64,000 nt of DNA from Marixanthomonas spongiae (lineage in GTDB: Bacteria; Bacteroidota; Bacteroidia; Flavobacteriales; Flavobacteriaceae), in contig NZ_QEHR01000006.1 in assembly GCF_003095375.1 (NCBI RefSeq), positions 248,001 through 312,000 on the forward strand, written 5' to 3'. The notes beneath the pieces are model-generated. The model made no database searches and was not told the origin of the DNA. It saw only the letters and a program-made list of their open reading frames with translations. Position numbers and translations under genes: made by a program. This document shows, in pieces, positions 7,973 to 17,488 of the stretch; position 1 is the first letter of the stretch, and the number at the start of each line of letters is the position of its first letter.

Positions 7973-9061
7973 TTATGAAATATAATACGGATTCTCGTTT
8001 TGGTAATTACGGATTACAAAATCCAAGGCGCTTTGCAGTATTTCGCCCATGTTTTCCGATTTTTTAAAATTTACATCACCGGTAAGGGCCAAGAGGTCGT
8101 TTTTTAACTGGGCTATTTTTTCGGGAGGCGATATGGTGTCGTTTTTCATACATTCCATAATTTCCCGCAACCGTGTTTTATCGCTTACGGCCCGTTTGGC
8201 CAACAAGGATCGCTCTTCCCGTTTGTACTGCTCGATGGATTCTTCCTGCAACAACTCCATCGTCATGGTGACCAACTTATTGTTTTCCTTTAAAAATTGC
8301 GGTTTATAGACTTTGGCGTTGCCTTCGTAGCTTTGTTGGTCAAAATCGATGGCACGGATTCGGTATTGAATTCTGTCAAAATCGTGGGTGAGGACCATCA
8401 CGTAATTGTACGAGCGCATATCGCCCAACAGCCTTACAAAACAACGTTCGTTGAATTTTACAAACTCTTTGGCAATTTCCTTTTTTTGCTGCTCGGTACA
8501 TTTTTGCAGTTCATTTTCAATAAAATCATCCCCCGGAATGCCCGAGATGTGTTCTTCGATCAAGGTATTGCCGTGCACCAAAAAATTGATGTGGTTGGGC
8601 GATAGCAGGTGTTCCAGCTCGAGGCCATAAATGCGGGAGGCATCGGCTTTTTTAATGTAGAGGAATAAATAGTTGTCGTTCAAGATGTTTCGCACTTTTA
8701 CACGAAACGGTTTTGAATTTCCGAAGGTGCAAAAATCGATACTGTCAATGCTAAGGTAGGGCAATAAGCTGTCGCTACCATCGGAATGCAAAATAGAATA
8801 CATCCGCTTTAGGCTGGCGTCTATTTCTTCGCGTTCAAATTCAGAGTAATACACGCTGATCCAAAGTGTGTCATTCCCGTGTTTGTCATAAATGGAAACC
8901 GAGCCCTGAAACCGCAGCAAATCATCATAATAAATGGTGATTTTGCTTTTGCGGCCATGTTTGGTTAAATAATTGGACAGCGCATCGGTAATCTCGTAAG
9001 CGGGTTTCTTTTTGGAAATGAGTTTTCGCATGGTAACCGTTTTAAACCTTAAAGATACCAT
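7973..9061 (-). CDS. Uncharacterised protein with APH/HipA-like kinase fold signature
   Basis: I do not recognise this 362-residue protein as a named family. The middle has features of aminoglycoside-phosphotransferase-like kinases: LFLYIKK (possible ATP-binding Lys near 137), EEHISGIPGDDF (hinge-like), LLGDMRSYNYV with Asp214 and Asn219 spaced like a GDxxxxN catalytic loop, and AIDFDQ with Asp239 in the position of the metal-binding Asp. The N-terminal 110 residues are beta-rich and the C-terminal 100 are helical and charged. There is no signal peptide. An alternative start is the internal ATG at residue 11 (MRKLISKKK). It has no operon partner: pyc is about 100 bp downstream and the next gene is divergent. 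The kinase reading is inference from motifs. Confidence 0.7.
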   Translation of the reverse strand: MVSLRFKTVTMRKLISKKKPAYEITDALSNYLTKHGRKSKITIYYDDLLRFQGSVSIYDKHGNDTLWISVYYSEFEREEIDASLKRMYSILHSDGSDSLLPYLSIDSIDFCTFGNSKPFRVKVRNILNDNYLFLYIKKADASRIYGLELEHLLSPNHINFLVHGNTLIEEHISGIPGDDFIENELQKCTEQQKKEIAKEFVKFNERCFVRLLGDMRSYNYVMVLTHDFDRIQYRIRAIDFDQQSYEGNAKVYKPQFLKENNKLVTMTMELLQEESIEQYKREERSLLAKRAVSDKTRLREIMECMKNDTISPPEKIAQLKNDLLALTGDVNFKKSENMGEILQSALDFVIRNYQNENPYYIS

Positions 9062-9160
9062 AATTAAAGGGATGTTTTAACTGTTAAATAAATCATAAAA
9101 ATACGTTAAGGGTGTCACAACATAAGGCGAAATAAGTCTATATAATTAAATCAACCAATT

Positions 9161-11806
9161 ATGTATAAGAGACTTATATGTTTCGTTTGTAGTGTGTTTG
9201 TAGTTGTTTCAGTTCAGTCGCAAACAGAAATAGATGCCGAAACCAATAGTGATAAGCTAAAAAAACGAAGCTACACGACACAGTCTATTGGTAATGAACT
9301 TCCGCCAACCATTGATGGTGTCATCGACGAAAGCGCTTGGGATAGCGTGGATTGGACCACAGACTACGTGGAAAACCAGCCCGATAATGGCACGCCGCCC
9401 ACCGAACAGACGAAAATGAAAATCGTCTATGATGCCAAAAACTTATATGTAGCGTTTAGGTGTTACGATGCCGAACCGGATGAAATAGTACGAAGGCTTT
9501 CCCGTAGGGATGGTTTTGAAGGTGATTGGGTAGAATTGAACATTGATAGTTATAACGATAATAGATCAGGGTTTTCATTTACTATTACGGCTGCTGGGGT
9601 AAAGGGTGATGAGTTTATTTCAAATAACGGAAACAATTGGGATGGCAGCTGGAACCCAATTTGGTATGTAAAAACACAAATTGATGCCGAAGGGTGGACC
9701 GCCGAAATGCGAATCCCTTTAAGTCAGTTGCGGTTTGGAAATGCCGAGGAACAGGTTTGGGGCATACAATCAACCCGGCGATATTTCAGAAAAGAAGAAC
9801 GTTCTTTATGGCAACCGGTAGATGCCAATGCGCCAGGTTGGGTAAGTGAGTTTGGCGAATTGCGCGGCATTAAAGGCATAAAGCCCCAAAAACAGTTAGA
9901 GATTCAGCCGTATGCGCTTACCAAACTAAATACTTACGAAGAAGAAGTCGGAAATCCTTTTCGAGATGGAAGTGATACCCGTTTTACAGCTGGATTGGAT
10001 GCTAAAATCGGTATCACAAACGATCTTACCTTAGATGCAACCATCAACCCAGATTTTGGCCAAGTAGATGCTGATCCTGGAGCCATAGCATTGGATGGAT
10101 TTGAAATATTCTTTCAAGAACGGCGTCCTTTTTTTGTGGAGAACAAAAATATATTCGACTATAACATCAGTGGTAATTCTGATAATCTATTTTTCTCGCG
10201 CCGTATTGGGAGAAGTCCGCAAGGTTCAGCTTTTGGACCCACTACTGCATATGTTGATCAGCCAGAAAATTCTACCATTTTAGGTGCGGCAAAATTTAGC
10301 GGAAAAACCAAGGATGGCTGGTCTATTGGCGTATTGGAAAGTGTTACTGCCAAAGAATATGCCGAGGTTGTTAATGAAGACGGAACTGAAGCAGAAGTAT
10401 TGGTCGAGCCGTTAACCAATTATCTTGTTGGTCGGTTGCAGAAAGATTTTAACGACCGAAACACCTATATAGGAGGAATATTTACAGCTACCAATAGAAA
10501 CTTAGAAGACCGTTTAAATTTTTTGCATAAAAATGCCTATTCTGGAGGGCTGGATTTTAAGCACAACTGGAATGATAGAAATTATTATGTGGAAGGCAAG
10601 CTGGTTTTAAGCCAAGTAAACGGGAGTGAAGAGGCTATAGAACGAACACAACGATCTATCGTTCACTTATTTCAACGGGTTGATGCCGGTCACGTTGCTG
10701 TAGATACAGCTAAAACGTCTTTAGCAGGAACAGGCGGCAGGATGGAGTTTGGAAAGGGAGGCGGTGGAAACTGGCGGTACAATATTGGCGGCTCTTGGCG
10801 GTCCCCAGAATTAGAACTGAACGATATTGGTTTTTTACGGCAGGCCGATATTGTAAACCAATATGCAGGGGCAAGACGCGTGTTCAATAAACCTTCCAGT
10901 TGGTACCGAAGGGCGAACATACGGGCATATCAGTCATCAGATTATGATTTTGAAGGAAATTTTAACCGCTTGTACTATCAGCTTGTAGGGTATGTGAACT
11001 TTAAGAACAATTGGTTTGCTGAATTGGGGTCGGAAAATAATGCGGCCCAGTTTAATATATCTGAATTACGTGGTGGGCCACGCTTTAGAAGAAACGGCGA
11101 TCATTTAGGGTTCTTGTACCTTGGGACCGATAGCCGGAAAAAATTCAGTACTACCTTGGGCTATGTTTACGGGCAGGCGGCCCAAAAAAACTTTTCCTTT
11201 ACACGTTACGAAGTTCGGTTTAACTATCAACCATTCAATGCACTGAGCTTGTCGATGACTACCAAATATGAATCAAGGCCCGATAAAACACAATATGTTG
11301 ACCAGCCCAGTTTTAATGGCGACAAACGGTATGTTACTGGCGAAATTGATCAAGAAACCATTAGTACCACGCTTCGGGTGAATTATACTATCAATCCTAA
11401 TTTAACCATTCAGTATTATGGACAGCCTTTTTTGGCCCGCGGAAGGTATAGGAACTTCAATTTTGTAAATAATGCAACTGCGAAAAATTTGAATGACCGG
11501 GTTACCCTGTATGGTGCTAATCAAATAACCTTTGCAAACGACACCTATTCCATTGATGAAAATAGAGATGGTGTTACCGATTATTCTTTTGAGAACCCCG
11601 ACTTTGCTTTTGTGCAGTTTCGGTCTAATTTGGTGTTGCGTTGGGAATACATTCCAGGTTCTGAAATTTTCTTCGTTTGGTCCCAAGGCATAACCGGGTT
11701 AGGGGATGCCAGAAATGATTTCAATAGCATTGTGGATAATCAATTATTTCAAAAACGACCGCAAAACACATTTTTGATCAAGGCTACGTATCGGTTTGTG
11801 TTGTAA
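9161..11806 (+). CDS. DUF5916 outer-membrane protein with N-terminal CBM9-like domain
   Basis: 881 residues with a signal peptide (MYKRLICFVCSVFVVVSVQSQ). Residues about 45-215 look like the carbohydrate-binding family 9-like fold (PPTIDGVIDESAWDSV, NLYVAFRCYDAEP, GWTAEMRIPLSQLRFG). The remaining 650 residues are the DUF5916 region: regularly alternating beta strands with aromatic ends, FFVENKNIFDY, and a last segment ending in FLIKATYRFVL, as in outer-membrane barrels. The family is common in Bacteroidota; its function is not established. The gene is monocistronic. Confidence 0.88.
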   Translation: MYKRLICFVCSVFVVVSVQSQTEIDAETNSDKLKKRSYTTQSIGNELPPTIDGVIDESAWDSVDWTTDYVENQPDNGTPPTEQTKMKIVYDAKNLYVAFRCYDAEPDEIVRRLSRRDGFEGDWVELNIDSYNDNRSGFSFTITAAGVKGDEFISNNGNNWDGSWNPIWYVKTQIDAEGWTAEMRIPLSQLRFGNAEEQVWGIQSTRRYFRKEERSLWQPVDANAPGWVSEFGELRGIKGIKPQKQLEIQPYALTKLNTYEEEVGNPFRDGSDTRFTAGLDAKIGITNDLTLDATINPDFGQVDADPGAIALDGFEIFFQERRPFFVENKNIFDYNISGNSDNLFFSRRIGRSPQGSAFGPTTAYVDQPENSTILGAAKFSGKTKDGWSIGVLESVTAKEYAEVVNEDGTEAEVLVEPLTNYLVGRLQKDFNDRNTYIGGIFTATNRNLEDRLNFLHKNAYSGGLDFKHNWNDRNYYVEGKLVLSQVNGSEEAIERTQRSIVHLFQRVDAGHVAVDTAKTSLAGTGGRMEFGKGGGGNWRYNIGGSWRSPELELNDIGFLRQADIVNQYAGARRVFNKPSSWYRRANIRAYQSSDYDFEGNFNRLYYQLVGYVNFKNNWFAELGSENNAAQFNISELRGGPRFRRNGDHLGFLYLGTDSRKKFSTTLGYVYGQAAQKNFSFTRYEVRFNYQPFNALSLSMTTKYESRPDKTQYVDQPSFNGDKRYVTGEIDQETISTTLRVNYTINPNLTIQYYGQPFLARGRYRNFNFVNNATAKNLNDRVTLYGANQITFANDTYSIDENRDGVTDYSFENPDFAFVQFRSNLVLRWEYIPGSEIFFVWSQGITGLGDARNDFNSIVDNQLFQKRPQNTFLIKATYRFVL

Positions 11807-11816
11807 ATTAAGTCAG

Positions 11817-11839
11817 CGATAAAAAAACGTATTTTATCG
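11817..11839 (+). terminator. Weak hairpin after the DUF5916 gene
   Basis: Arms CGATAAAA and TTTTATCG (8 bp) with a 7-base loop lie 11 bp after the stop. AT-rich stem and no long T-run, so only a tentative terminator. Confidence 0.35.
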
Positions 11840-11915
11840 AAAAGTAAATCTTAATAAAACCATTTTGTAGGTTGTTTCGTTACATATTATAAGATTTGTA
11901 AAAACCCCAATAATT

Positions 11916-12661
11916 ATGTTTCGAAAAAGAACACTTTTAATCGTTTCTACTTTAATTTTATCTTTTATGCTCTGGCGCAAGTTGGAATTTCCAATACTGC
12001 TCCAGAAGCAGCGTTGGATGTTACATCTTCAGACAGTGGTATTTTAATTCCTAGGGTAGCACTCTCCTCAGATACAGATGTTACTACTGTCACCAACCCT
12101 AATGGGGGTGGGGCGCCAGTAGTTAGCACTTTGGTATATAATGATGGAACAAGTGGATTAACCCCTGCTGGATTTTACTTTTGGAATGGTAGTAGCTGGA
12201 GTAAATTGATAGATACGACTCCAGATGTTTATTTTGGTAAGGCAATAATTAACTCGACTGGAAATATAGACATTACAGGTATTCCTTTTCAGCCCAAACG
12301 TGTTGTTTTCACTGCATATGCAAATGTAGATTCTTATAACTTGAATACAAATAGCTCTGGCGCTAATAATAATAACACTAAAGAAAACACTTTTGGTTCT
12401 ATGAAAGGTTATGCTTTCGAGATGGGGAGAACAATCACGCAACAAGTAATTTTCAATGGAGGTTCTGGTAATTCAATAAATAATATTTCTCGCTATGCTT
12501 CTTCTTCTCACTGTATAGGGTTACGGTATACTAACAATAATGGAAGTGACTTAGGCTTAACAAATGCTTCTCTTACAAGTTTTAAAGCTGATGGCTTTAG
12601 ACTGAATGTTACAACATTGACAGATAATGTAGTTGTTCTCTATGAGGCATATCGTAATTAA
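11916..12661 (+). pseudogene. Secreted 'AQVGI'-type protein with a frameshift in the signal peptide
   Basis: The ATG at 11916 starts a good signal peptide (MFRKRTLLIVSTLILSFML) but this frame stops soon after. The mature part, starting AQVGISNTAPEAALDV, is in another frame that is open from before 11975 to the stop at 12661. One missing base near 11970 (between TTTATGCTCT and GGCGCAAG) explains it. Two intact relatives in this window (15885-17303 and 50292-52007) show the expected junction, hydrophobic signal then AQVGI. The mature domain of about 225 residues ends KADGFRLNVTTLTDNVVVLYEAYRN. No other disabling change was seen, so this may be a recent mutation, a phase-variation event or a sequencing error. 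Its end overlaps the convergent polA gene by 4 bp. Confidence 0.8.
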
Positions 12662-15528
12662 TGCGCCTCCAACCAATTTTCACCCAGCCCAATTTCCACA
12701 TCCAATGGAACTTTTAGTTTGTAAGCGTTTTCCATTTCGGTTTTAATGAGTTTTTGAAGTTCGTCCAATTCAGGTTTATACACATCGAACACCAATTCAT
12801 CATGCACCTGAAGCAGCATTTTGCTTTTATAGTTGGCTTCGGACATTTTTTTGTGAATGTTGATCATCGCCACTTTAATAATATCGGCGGCACTTCCTTG
12901 TATGGGGGCGTTTACGGCGTTTCGTTCTGCAGCACCGCGCACTACGGCATTGCTCCCGTTGATGCCATTTAAGTAGCGCCGTCTGCCAAGAACCGTTTGC
13001 ACGTAACCGTTTTCGCGGGCAAAATCGATTAGCCCGTTCATATATTTCCGCAATTTTGGGTAGGTTTTGTAATAGGTATCGATTAATTCTTTGGCTTCTT
13101 TTCGGGATAAATCGGTTTGGTTGCTCAATCCAAAGGCCGAAACTCCATAAATTATCCCAAAATTCACGGTTTTGGCATTGCTACGTTGCTCGCGAGTCAC
13201 TTCGTCAATTGGCACATTAAACACTTTGGCCGCGGTGGAAGCATGAATGTCTTCGCCCTTTTCAAAAGCTTCGATCATGGTGTCTTCCTCGCTCAAAGCG
13301 GCGATGATGCGCAGTTCAATTTGCGAATAATCGGCAGCCAGCAGGATGTGGTCTTTGTCGCGCGGTACAAAGGCCTTCCGTACTTGGCGACCCCGTTCGG
13401 TACGTATGGGGATGTTCTGTAAATTTGGGTTGTTGCTGCTCAAGCGTCCGGTGGCGGCTACGGTTTGCATATAATCGGTGTGGACGCGGCCGGTTTTTTC
13501 GTTCACTTGTTCGGGCAGGGCATCCACATAGGTGCTTTTCAGCTTTGCCAAGCCACGGTATTCCAATACATCCCGAATTATTTTATGGTCTTTGGCCAAA
13601 TAGGAAAGCACGTCTTCGGCGGTTGAAAATTGTCCGGTTTTGGTTTTTTTCGGTTTATCGACCAGCTTCATTTTTCCGAAGAGAATATCGCCCAATTGTT
13701 TTGGGGAAGCAATGTTGAATTCCTCACCGGCTTCTTCGTAAATTTCTTTTTCCAGACGTTCAATATCGTTATTTAGTGCTTCGGAAAGGCTTGCCAAATA
13801 CGCTTTGTCCAGTTTTATACCTTCCAGTTCCATATCGGCCAATACACGGAGCAGGGGGATTTCAATATCGTCGAAGAGCTCTTGGGTGTTTGCCTCGCCC
13901 AGTTCCTTTTCAAAATGTTCTTTAAGCTGAAGCGTAATGTCGGCATCTTCCACGGCGTATTCGGTCTGGTCTTCCACCGGAACATCGCGCATGGATTTTT
14001 GTTTTTTTCCTTTTCCGCCAATCAATGCCGTAATGGATACTGGGGTATAGTTAAGGTAGGTTTCGGCCAAGACGTCCATATTGTGCCGCATATCGGGGTT
14101 GATAAGGTAATGCGCCAACATGGTGTCGAACAGTTTTCCCTTTACTTCCACATTATATTTGGCCAATACCTTAATATCGTATTTTAAATTCTGACCAATT
14201 TTTTCGATGTTTTCTGCTTCAAAAAACGGGCGTAATGTTTCTATCATTTTTTGTGCTTCTTCCCGCTCTTCGGGAAAAGGCATGTAAAATCCTTTTCCGG
14301 TTTCCCATGAAAAAGCAATCCCTACCAACTCGGCCGTTAGTGGGTTTAGACCGGTGGTTTCGGTATCGAAACAGACGCTTTTTTGTTTTAATAAATTCTG
14401 AAGGAACAATTTGGTACCCATTCCCGGTTTTATGGTCTGGTAAAAATGTTCCGTGTCTTTTATGGTTTTGCGAGAGTTGTAAGTTTCGGCATTTTCTGAT
14501 GTATTCCCGTCGCTGTCGAAAAGCGAGAATTGGCCGGAGCCGGCAGATTTTGCATCTTTTTTAGCACTTTGCTTCGTCCCCCTCTGCCCTTTGGGCATCT
14601 CCCCCGAGGGGGGAGAAGTGTTTTCTTTTTCATTGTTAGTGTCTGAAGAAAACAACTTTAGGAATTGATCGCGCAGTCTTCTAAATTCGAGTTCTTCAAA
14701 AATTTCCTGTACTTTTTCGGCATCGGGCATGGAAAGTTCGTAGTCCTTTTCATTAAAGGTTACCTCGCAATCGGTAAAGATGGTGGCCAGTTTTTTGGAC
14801 AGGCGGCCAATTTCGGCATTGGCGATCACCTTTTCCTTCATTTTTCCTTTCAGCTGGTCGGTATTGTCCAGCAACCCTTCCATAGAACCGTATTTGGCGA
14901 TGAATTTTTTGGCAGTTTTGTCGCCCACGCCGGGCAAACCGGGAATGTTATCGCTGGCGTCACCCATCATGCCCAAATAATCGATCACCTGTTCGGGCCG
15001 TTCTACGCCAAAGCGTTTCTGCACTTCGGGGATGCCCCAGGTTTCAATGGCATTGCCCATTCTGGCTGGGCGGTACATAAAAATATTTTCGGAAACCAAC
15101 TGGGCGAAATCTTTATCGGGCGTCACCATAAACACTTGGTAGTCCTCTTTTTCGGCCTGTTTGGCTAGGGTGCCAATGATATCGTCTGCTTCCATACCCG
15201 AAATTTCAACACACGGAATGTGCATGGCCTTTAAAATGTCCTTGATAATAGGGATGGACTGCCGGATCACATCGGGCGTTTCGTCGCGGTTGGCTTTGTA
15301 TTCAGGAAACATCTCGGTGCGTTCCTTGCTGCCGTCTTTATCAAAACAAACGGCGAGATGGTCGGGTTTTTCCCGGCGAATGACATCAAAAAGCGAATTG
15401 GTAAACCCCATAATGGCTGAAGTGTCTTGCCCTTTGGAGTTTATACGGGGGTTTTTTATAAAAGCATAATAACCACGGAATATCAAAGCGTAGGCATCGA
15501 GCAGGAACAGGCGTTTTTTATCGGACAT
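12658..15528 (-). CDS. polA: DNA polymerase I
   Basis: 956 residues. Order: 5'-3' exonuclease/FEN domain (residues 1-290, with GMEADDIIG and GDASDNIPGLPGVGDKTA), a linker (about 297-350), a 3'-5' proofreading domain with an intact DxE (CFDTETTGLNP, Asp388/Glu390), and the family A polymerase domain (motif A DYSQIELRIIAALS, motif B RSNAKTVNFGIIYG, motif C VHDELVF). It acts in repair and Okazaki-fragment processing. The linker contains 16 residues (305-320, SPPSGEMPKGQRGTKQ) encoded by a palindromic repeat element that has landed in frame. All catalytic residues look functional. Confidence 0.97.
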   Translation of the reverse strand: MSDKKRLFLLDAYALIFRGYYAFIKNPRINSKGQDTSAIMGFTNSLFDVIRREKPDHLAVCFDKDGSKERTEMFPEYKANRDETPDVIRQSIPIIKDILKAMHIPCVEISGMEADDIIGTLAKQAEKEDYQVFMVTPDKDFAQLVSENIFMYRPARMGNAIETWGIPEVQKRFGVERPEQVIDYLGMMGDASDNIPGLPGVGDKTAKKFIAKYGSMEGLLDNTDQLKGKMKEKVIANAEIGRLSKKLATIFTDCEVTFNEKDYELSMPDAEKVQEIFEELEFRRLRDQFLKLFSSDTNNEKENTSPPSGEMPKGQRGTKQSAKKDAKSAGSGQFSLFDSDGNTSENAETYNSRKTIKDTEHFYQTIKPGMGTKLFLQNLLKQKSVCFDTETTGLNPLTAELVGIAFSWETGKGFYMPFPEEREEAQKMIETLRPFFEAENIEKIGQNLKYDIKVLAKYNVEVKGKLFDTMLAHYLINPDMRHNMDVLAETYLNYTPVSITALIGGKGKKQKSMRDVPVEDQTEYAVEDADITLQLKEHFEKELGEANTQELFDDIEIPLLRVLADMELEGIKLDKAYLASLSEALNNDIERLEKEIYEEAGEEFNIASPKQLGDILFGKMKLVDKPKKTKTGQFSTAEDVLSYLAKDHKIIRDVLEYRGLAKLKSTYVDALPEQVNEKTGRVHTDYMQTVAATGRLSSNNPNLQNIPIRTERGRQVRKAFVPRDKDHILLAADYSQIELRIIAALSEEDTMIEAFEKGEDIHASTAAKVFNVPIDEVTREQRSNAKTVNFGIIYGVSAFGLSNQTDLSRKEAKELIDTYYKTYPKLRKYMNGLIDFARENGYVQTVLGRRRYLNGINGSNAVVRGAAERNAVNAPIQGSAADIIKVAMINIHKKMSEANYKSKMLLQVHDELVFDVYKPELDELQKLIKTEMENAYKLKVPLDVEIGLGENWLEAH
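14572..14618 (-). repeat. Palindromic repeat element embedded in polA
   Basis: A 47-bp GC-rich segment in an AT-rich gene. On the coding strand it folds as CTTC, a hairpin CTCCCCC/GGGGGAG, a hairpin GCCC/GGGC, then GGGGGACGAAG closing back on the first arm. Codons and GC content differ from the flanks. It encodes part of the interdomain linker, where an insertion would be tolerated. Confidence 0.7.
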
Positions 15529-15884
15529 GAACTAAAATATTGTGTTTCCTTCAAAAGTAAAAAGAAGACTTCATATATACGTGGTTTCCATAGAAAAATA
15601 AAAGCCGTCTTTCCTCAAAGACGACTTTTACCCAAAAGTTGTACCGTAAAATAAACCCTTAGGCCACTGTACGGTTGTTTATATATACGTAGGTTTTTAC
15701 CACTTGGTTTTGACTTTTAAAATTTAAGTGGACCTTATAATGATGAGAGGTGTTTTTTAAGTCGTTTTAGCGTTTACAAAAACACAATACAATTTATTGC
15801 ATATTTACGATTAAATGCGTAGTTTTTAAGTTAAACGGCATGTATTTTGCGCCGAATTATAAAAACCTACAAATCCCCACTGTT
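15529..15884. other. Intergenic region between divergent polA and an AQVGI gene
   Basis: 356 bp without a gene. It contains a terminator-like hairpin at 15600-15629 (separate entry), a 6-bp inverted repeat ACCGTA/TACGGT around 15643-15675 and two copies of ATATATACGT near 15573 and 15680. No clear TTG/TAnnTTTG pair was found for either gene. Confidence 0.5.
15600..15629 (-). terminator. Terminator-like hairpin in the polA leader region
   Basis: Arms AAAAGCCGTCTTT and AAAGACGACTTTT (12 of 13 pairs) with loop CCTC. The minus strand continues with a T-rich run (TTTTATTTTTC), so it would terminate minus-strand transcripts. No minus-strand gene ends here; the hairpin lies 72 bp upstream of polA, so it is either an attenuator or a relic. 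Confidence 0.5.
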
Positions 15885-17303
15885 ATGAAACAACTTACAT
15901 TACTTTTTTTCACTTTATTTTTTTGTGGTTATTCCTATGCTCAAGTAGGAATAGGAACCACTAATCCAGACCCCTCCTCTATGTTGGACATTCAATCTGA
16001 TTCGCAAGGGTTGTTAGCTCCTAGAATGGATACGGCTGCTCGAAATGCGATTGCTAACCCAGCAGAGAGTTTATTGGTTTTTGACACTGATGAAGATGCT
16101 TTTTATTATTATGATACTGCCGGTACCAAATGGGTAAAATTGCTAACTAATAATGTGGAACGGGATAACTATGTTTTGGTTAAAGATGAAACTGATTTTC
16201 CAACCTCTGGAACTTTAGATGAAAATACATATTATGAAATAAATGGAACGATAACCTTAACAAAATCAATTAATTTAAACAATGCGTATGTGTCTGGGAT
16301 GGATGCCAATGAAGATATTCTTTCATTTCCAGGAGGAACCGTTTTTAAAGGCACTACTACCGGTGGAAGTATAAGGAATGTTACACTTAAAGGAGACAAA
16401 GCTTTTGAAATTACTGGGCCAGGAATTACACAAGGTTCATTATTAGTACAAAATACTATTATAGACGGTATGTCAACGAGTGTTGGAAGCATATCAGGTT
16501 TTGGATTATACTTTGGTAACATTGTTCAGTTTAAAGGGAATAAAGGCGGAATCACTTATTCGAACATTGGAAACTTGCTATTGAACAATCAAGCCTGGTT
16601 AGATACTAATGAGGGGACTTTTGAAACTTTCTCAGGGAACTTTGGATTAATAGAGAAAGTAAGTGGTTTTAGTTCAGTAAACGGTGGGGATGTCGCTTTA
16701 GACGTGAGTGATGCTAGTCTTAATGTGACAACAGGTGTATTACAAGGAACTGTTTTTTCAGGGGGCGGTGATTTTGTAAGTGGTTATGCCGCTGCAAATA
16801 CGTATCCAGGGTATAATTTCTCTGTTGATTGGGAAGTAAATGCACCAGGAATACCTAGGGAAAGTGATGATGTGGGAAATGCCAGTATGTACTACCAAGG
16901 AACAGCGGCATCTACTACACTTAATAGCAATGGCACCAAAATTAGCGTTTCTACGACAGCTTCTAACCTTTTGCGATTTAGTCATGGAAACAATGAACTT
17001 ATTTATAAGGGGAAAGAAGAACGTGTTTTTGACATAAGCGGTTCTTTATCTTATAATAGTAGTGGAGTTCCAGAATTGGTTTTTTATATTCTAAAAAAGA
17101 CTACGTCAGGTAATAGTGCGCTTAATAATACCAAAGTTTTTTCGAAAGGTAGTACAGGTTTTTTTACGGATTCCGGTACTTTGGCCATTCCTTTAACAGG
17201 GACTGTTAGTTTAAAACCTGATGAGTCTATAGAAGTATGGGTGCAAGGTGGTAATTCTTCGAGCAGTATTAATATTCGCTCTTTAAATTTAAGTATTAAC
17301 TAA
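15885..17303 (+). CDS. Secreted 'AQVGI'-type protein, possible beta-helix
   Basis: I chose the ATG at 15885 because it begins a good signal peptide (MKQLTLLFFTLFFCGYSYA) cut before QVGIGTTNP; an upstream in-frame ATG at 15840 would add 15 polar residues. The mature N-terminus (VGIGTTNPDPSSMLDIQSD, then GLLAPRM) is the conserved start of a large Flavobacteriia family of unknown function. A domain of about 300 residues follows, rich in Gly, Asn, Ser and Thr with short repeating strands, compatible with a beta-solenoid or pectate-lyase-like fold. The last 120 residues form another beta domain ending in SLNLSIN. There is no T9SS sorting domain. 472 residues. Function unknown. Confidence 0.8.
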   Translation: MKQLTLLFFTLFFCGYSYAQVGIGTTNPDPSSMLDIQSDSQGLLAPRMDTAARNAIANPAESLLVFDTDEDAFYYYDTAGTKWVKLLTNNVERDNYVLVKDETDFPTSGTLDENTYYEINGTITLTKSINLNNAYVSGMDANEDILSFPGGTVFKGTTTGGSIRNVTLKGDKAFEITGPGITQGSLLVQNTIIDGMSTSVGSISGFGLYFGNIVQFKGNKGGITYSNIGNLLLNNQAWLDTNEGTFETFSGNFGLIEKVSGFSSVNGGDVALDVSDASLNVTTGVLQGTVFSGGGDFVSGYAAANTYPGYNFSVDWEVNAPGIPRESDDVGNASMYYQGTAASTTLNSNGTKISVSTTASNLLRFSHGNNELIYKGKEERVFDISGSLSYNSSGVPELVFYILKKTTSGNSALNNTKVFSKGSTGFFTDSGTLAIPLTGTVSLKPDESIEVWVQGGNSSSSINIRSLNLSIN

Positions 17304-17488
17304 AGAAAGTTTTTCTGCAAATTTGCTTATAAAGGTTCATTGTTTTCTATAGTAGTAGGAAATAATGGGTGTTTAGTTTTTAAATAATTTGAAAAGGCTT
17401 TGAAAATCATTTTAACACTTTCCTAATCTTTTGGTGGTTGTGGTGGCCTTGTTTAATTTTCAGAATACATATGGCAATATTTGGCAGC

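Noticed and set aside
12014-12661. Intact short gene starting with TTG at 12014
   Set aside because: The frame continues upstream through AQVGISNTAPEAALDV and a signal peptide exists in another frame, so the region is a frameshifted longer gene.
15840-15884. ATG at 15840 as start of the AQVGI gene
   Set aside because: It puts 15 polar residues before an otherwise typical signal peptide; the ATG at 15885 is better.
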